Assembly: GCA_947623215.1 (NCBI GenBank)
Contig: CANQGN010000023.1
Coordinates: 1 to 13,686 of the forward strand
DNA length: 13,686 nt
Source: an uncultured Clostridia bacterium
GTDB taxonomy: Bacteria; Bacillota; Clostridia; Oscillospirales; Acutalibacteraceae
Direction of reading: 5' to 3'
Shown: piece after piece, positions 12,896 to 13,686 of the stretch
Numbering within the stretch: the first letter of the stretch is position 1
Layout: every line of letters begins with the position of its first letter
The notes under the pieces: generated by a model
Told to the model about the DNA's origin: nothing
Seen by the model: only the letters and a program-made list of their open reading frames with translations
The model's database searches: none
Program-made: the position numbers and the translations under genes

Positions 12896-13686
12896 ATGGA
12901 ATTAACTCAACTCAAATATTTTATGGAAGCGGCCGCTTCTCAGCACATAACAAAGAGTGCCGAAAAGTTGCATATAGCGCAGCCGGCGTTGACGCAGGCT
13001 ATTCATAGGCTTGAAAATGACGTCGGCGTAAAGCTCTTCGAGCAGAAAGGGCGTGGAATTGTGCTGACAGAATATGGACGGCACCTTGAACAATCCGTCG
13101 CGCCTATTTTGGACAAACTCGAAAAGATTCCCGAAGAATTGCGGCGCATGGCAAAACTCGATCGCGAAACCATTCGCATAAACGTTTTGGCGGCGTCTGC
13201 TCTTGTTACTGCGGCGATTGTCGAATATAAAAAAAGATCTGAAGTCAACTTTTCGGTCTTTCAGAATAGTGATGGCGTAAGCGATATCGAAGTCACCACA
13301 AAGATTTTGCATCATGTGAGTCGAGAAAGGCGTGATTTTGAAATTGCGATCGACGAGGAAATTTTTCTTGCTGTTTCAAAAGATAAGTTCGGGAATTCGG
13401 TATCACTTAAGGATATAGAAAATGAAGGCTTCATTTGCTTGCAAGGTTCAAGACAATTCCGGGCCATATGCGACAAATATTGTCACCGTTTGGGATTCAA
13501 ACCCAATGTCATATTTGAAAGCGACAATCCTACCGCCGTCAAAAATGCCATTGCGGCAGGTATGGGTGTAGGTTTTTGGCCGCAATTCACTTGGGGCGAC
13601 GCCGAAAACGAGCACATAAGGCTCGCAAAAATCACCGACTTCCCGTTTAAGCGAGATATTGTTATTTCTTACAATTATGCAAGAGC
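12896..13686 (+). CDS. LysR-family transcriptional regulator, 3'-truncated by the window
   Basis: The frame is open from the ATG at 12896 to the window end (263 complete codons of a family length near 300). It begins MELTQLKYFMEAAASQHITK, and a classic LysR helix-turn-helix follows with KSAEKLHIAQPALTQAIHRL and VGVKLFEQKGRGIVLTEYG. The rest resembles the LysR effector domain, with AVSKDKF, an SDNPTAVKNAIAAGMGVGF stretch near the visible end, and strands between. AAAGGCGG precedes the ATG at usable spacing. The gene is divergent from the PQ-loop/SGNH operon, the standard arrangement for a LysR protein controlling its neighbours. The small-molecule effector cannot be told from sequence. Codon use is AT-richer than in mfd and the other left-hand genes. 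Confidence 0.92.
   Translation, partial: MELTQLKYFMEAAASQHITKSAEKLHIAQPALTQAIHRLENDVGVKLFEQKGRGIVLTEYGRHLEQSVAPILDKLEKIPEELRRMAKLDRETIRINVLAASALVTAAIVEYKKRSEVNFSVFQNSDGVSDIEVTTKILHHVSRERRDFEIAIDEEIFLAVSKDKFGNSVSLKDIENEGFICLQGSRQFRAICDKYCHRLGFKPNVIFESDNPTAVKNAIAAGMGVGFWPQFTWGDAENEHIRLAKITDFPFKRDIVISYNYAR

Noticed and set aside
12902..13315. 137-codon open frame on the minus strand
   Set aside because: It is antisense to the LysR DNA-binding domain, whose motifs are unmistakable.
1..13686. tRNA, rRNA, insertion sequence or integrase
   Set aside because: No cloverleaf, rRNA signature, transposase motif or flanking terminal repeats were seen on reading either strand.

Overview
The window looks like chromosome from a GC-rich Clostridia-type Firmicute, plausibly a gut Oscillospiraceae/Ruminococcaceae relative. 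The evidence is strong AGGAGG-like ribosome binding sites, sigma-A promoters, GTG starts, a GntR/LacI hybrid regulator and a secreted protein with a type I dockerin, the module that plugs enzymes into cellulosome-type complexes. The assignment is an inference from gene content; no 16S or other marker is present.

Left part (1-4767), very GC-rich: the last 915 codons of mfd (transcription-repair coupling factor, 5' end outside the window) overlap by 4 bp an alpha/beta-hydrolase esterase of the acetyl-xylan-esterase type. A clear promoter then drives a GntR-headed, LacI-bodied sugar-type regulator, which ends in a strong terminator.

Centre (4820-8954): a second strong promoter, overlaid with AT-rich inverted repeats, drives a 1349-residue secreted protein. 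Its order is signal peptide, beta-sandwich-like modules of one repeated kind, a helical linker, a metallophosphoesterase with altered metal-ligand motifs, a Listeria-Bacteroides repeat, two near-identical helical repeats and a C-terminal dockerin. Esterase, regulator and dockerin protein together suggest a small carbohydrate-related locus beside mfd. This is the most interesting object in the window.

Intergenic 8955-9180 holds a run of hairpins, including a 17-bp-stem bidirectional terminator between convergent genes. Next come an unrecognised minus-strand gene and, divergent from it, a cytosolic PPP-type phosphatase. A 7-4-7 inverted repeat lies between them. Another promoter drives a protein resembling the uracil-DNA glycosylase superfamily.

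Right end (about 11860-13686): base composition drops visibly. A two-gene minus-strand operon (PQ-loop/SemiSWEET-like membrane protein, then a degenerate SGNH-hydrolase-like protein) is divergent from a LysR regulator cut by the window end. The two -10 boxes face each other across a shared 38-bp segment, and a T-N11-A palindrome sits at the LysR transcription start. This looks like a self-contained LysR-controlled module, possibly acquired separately.
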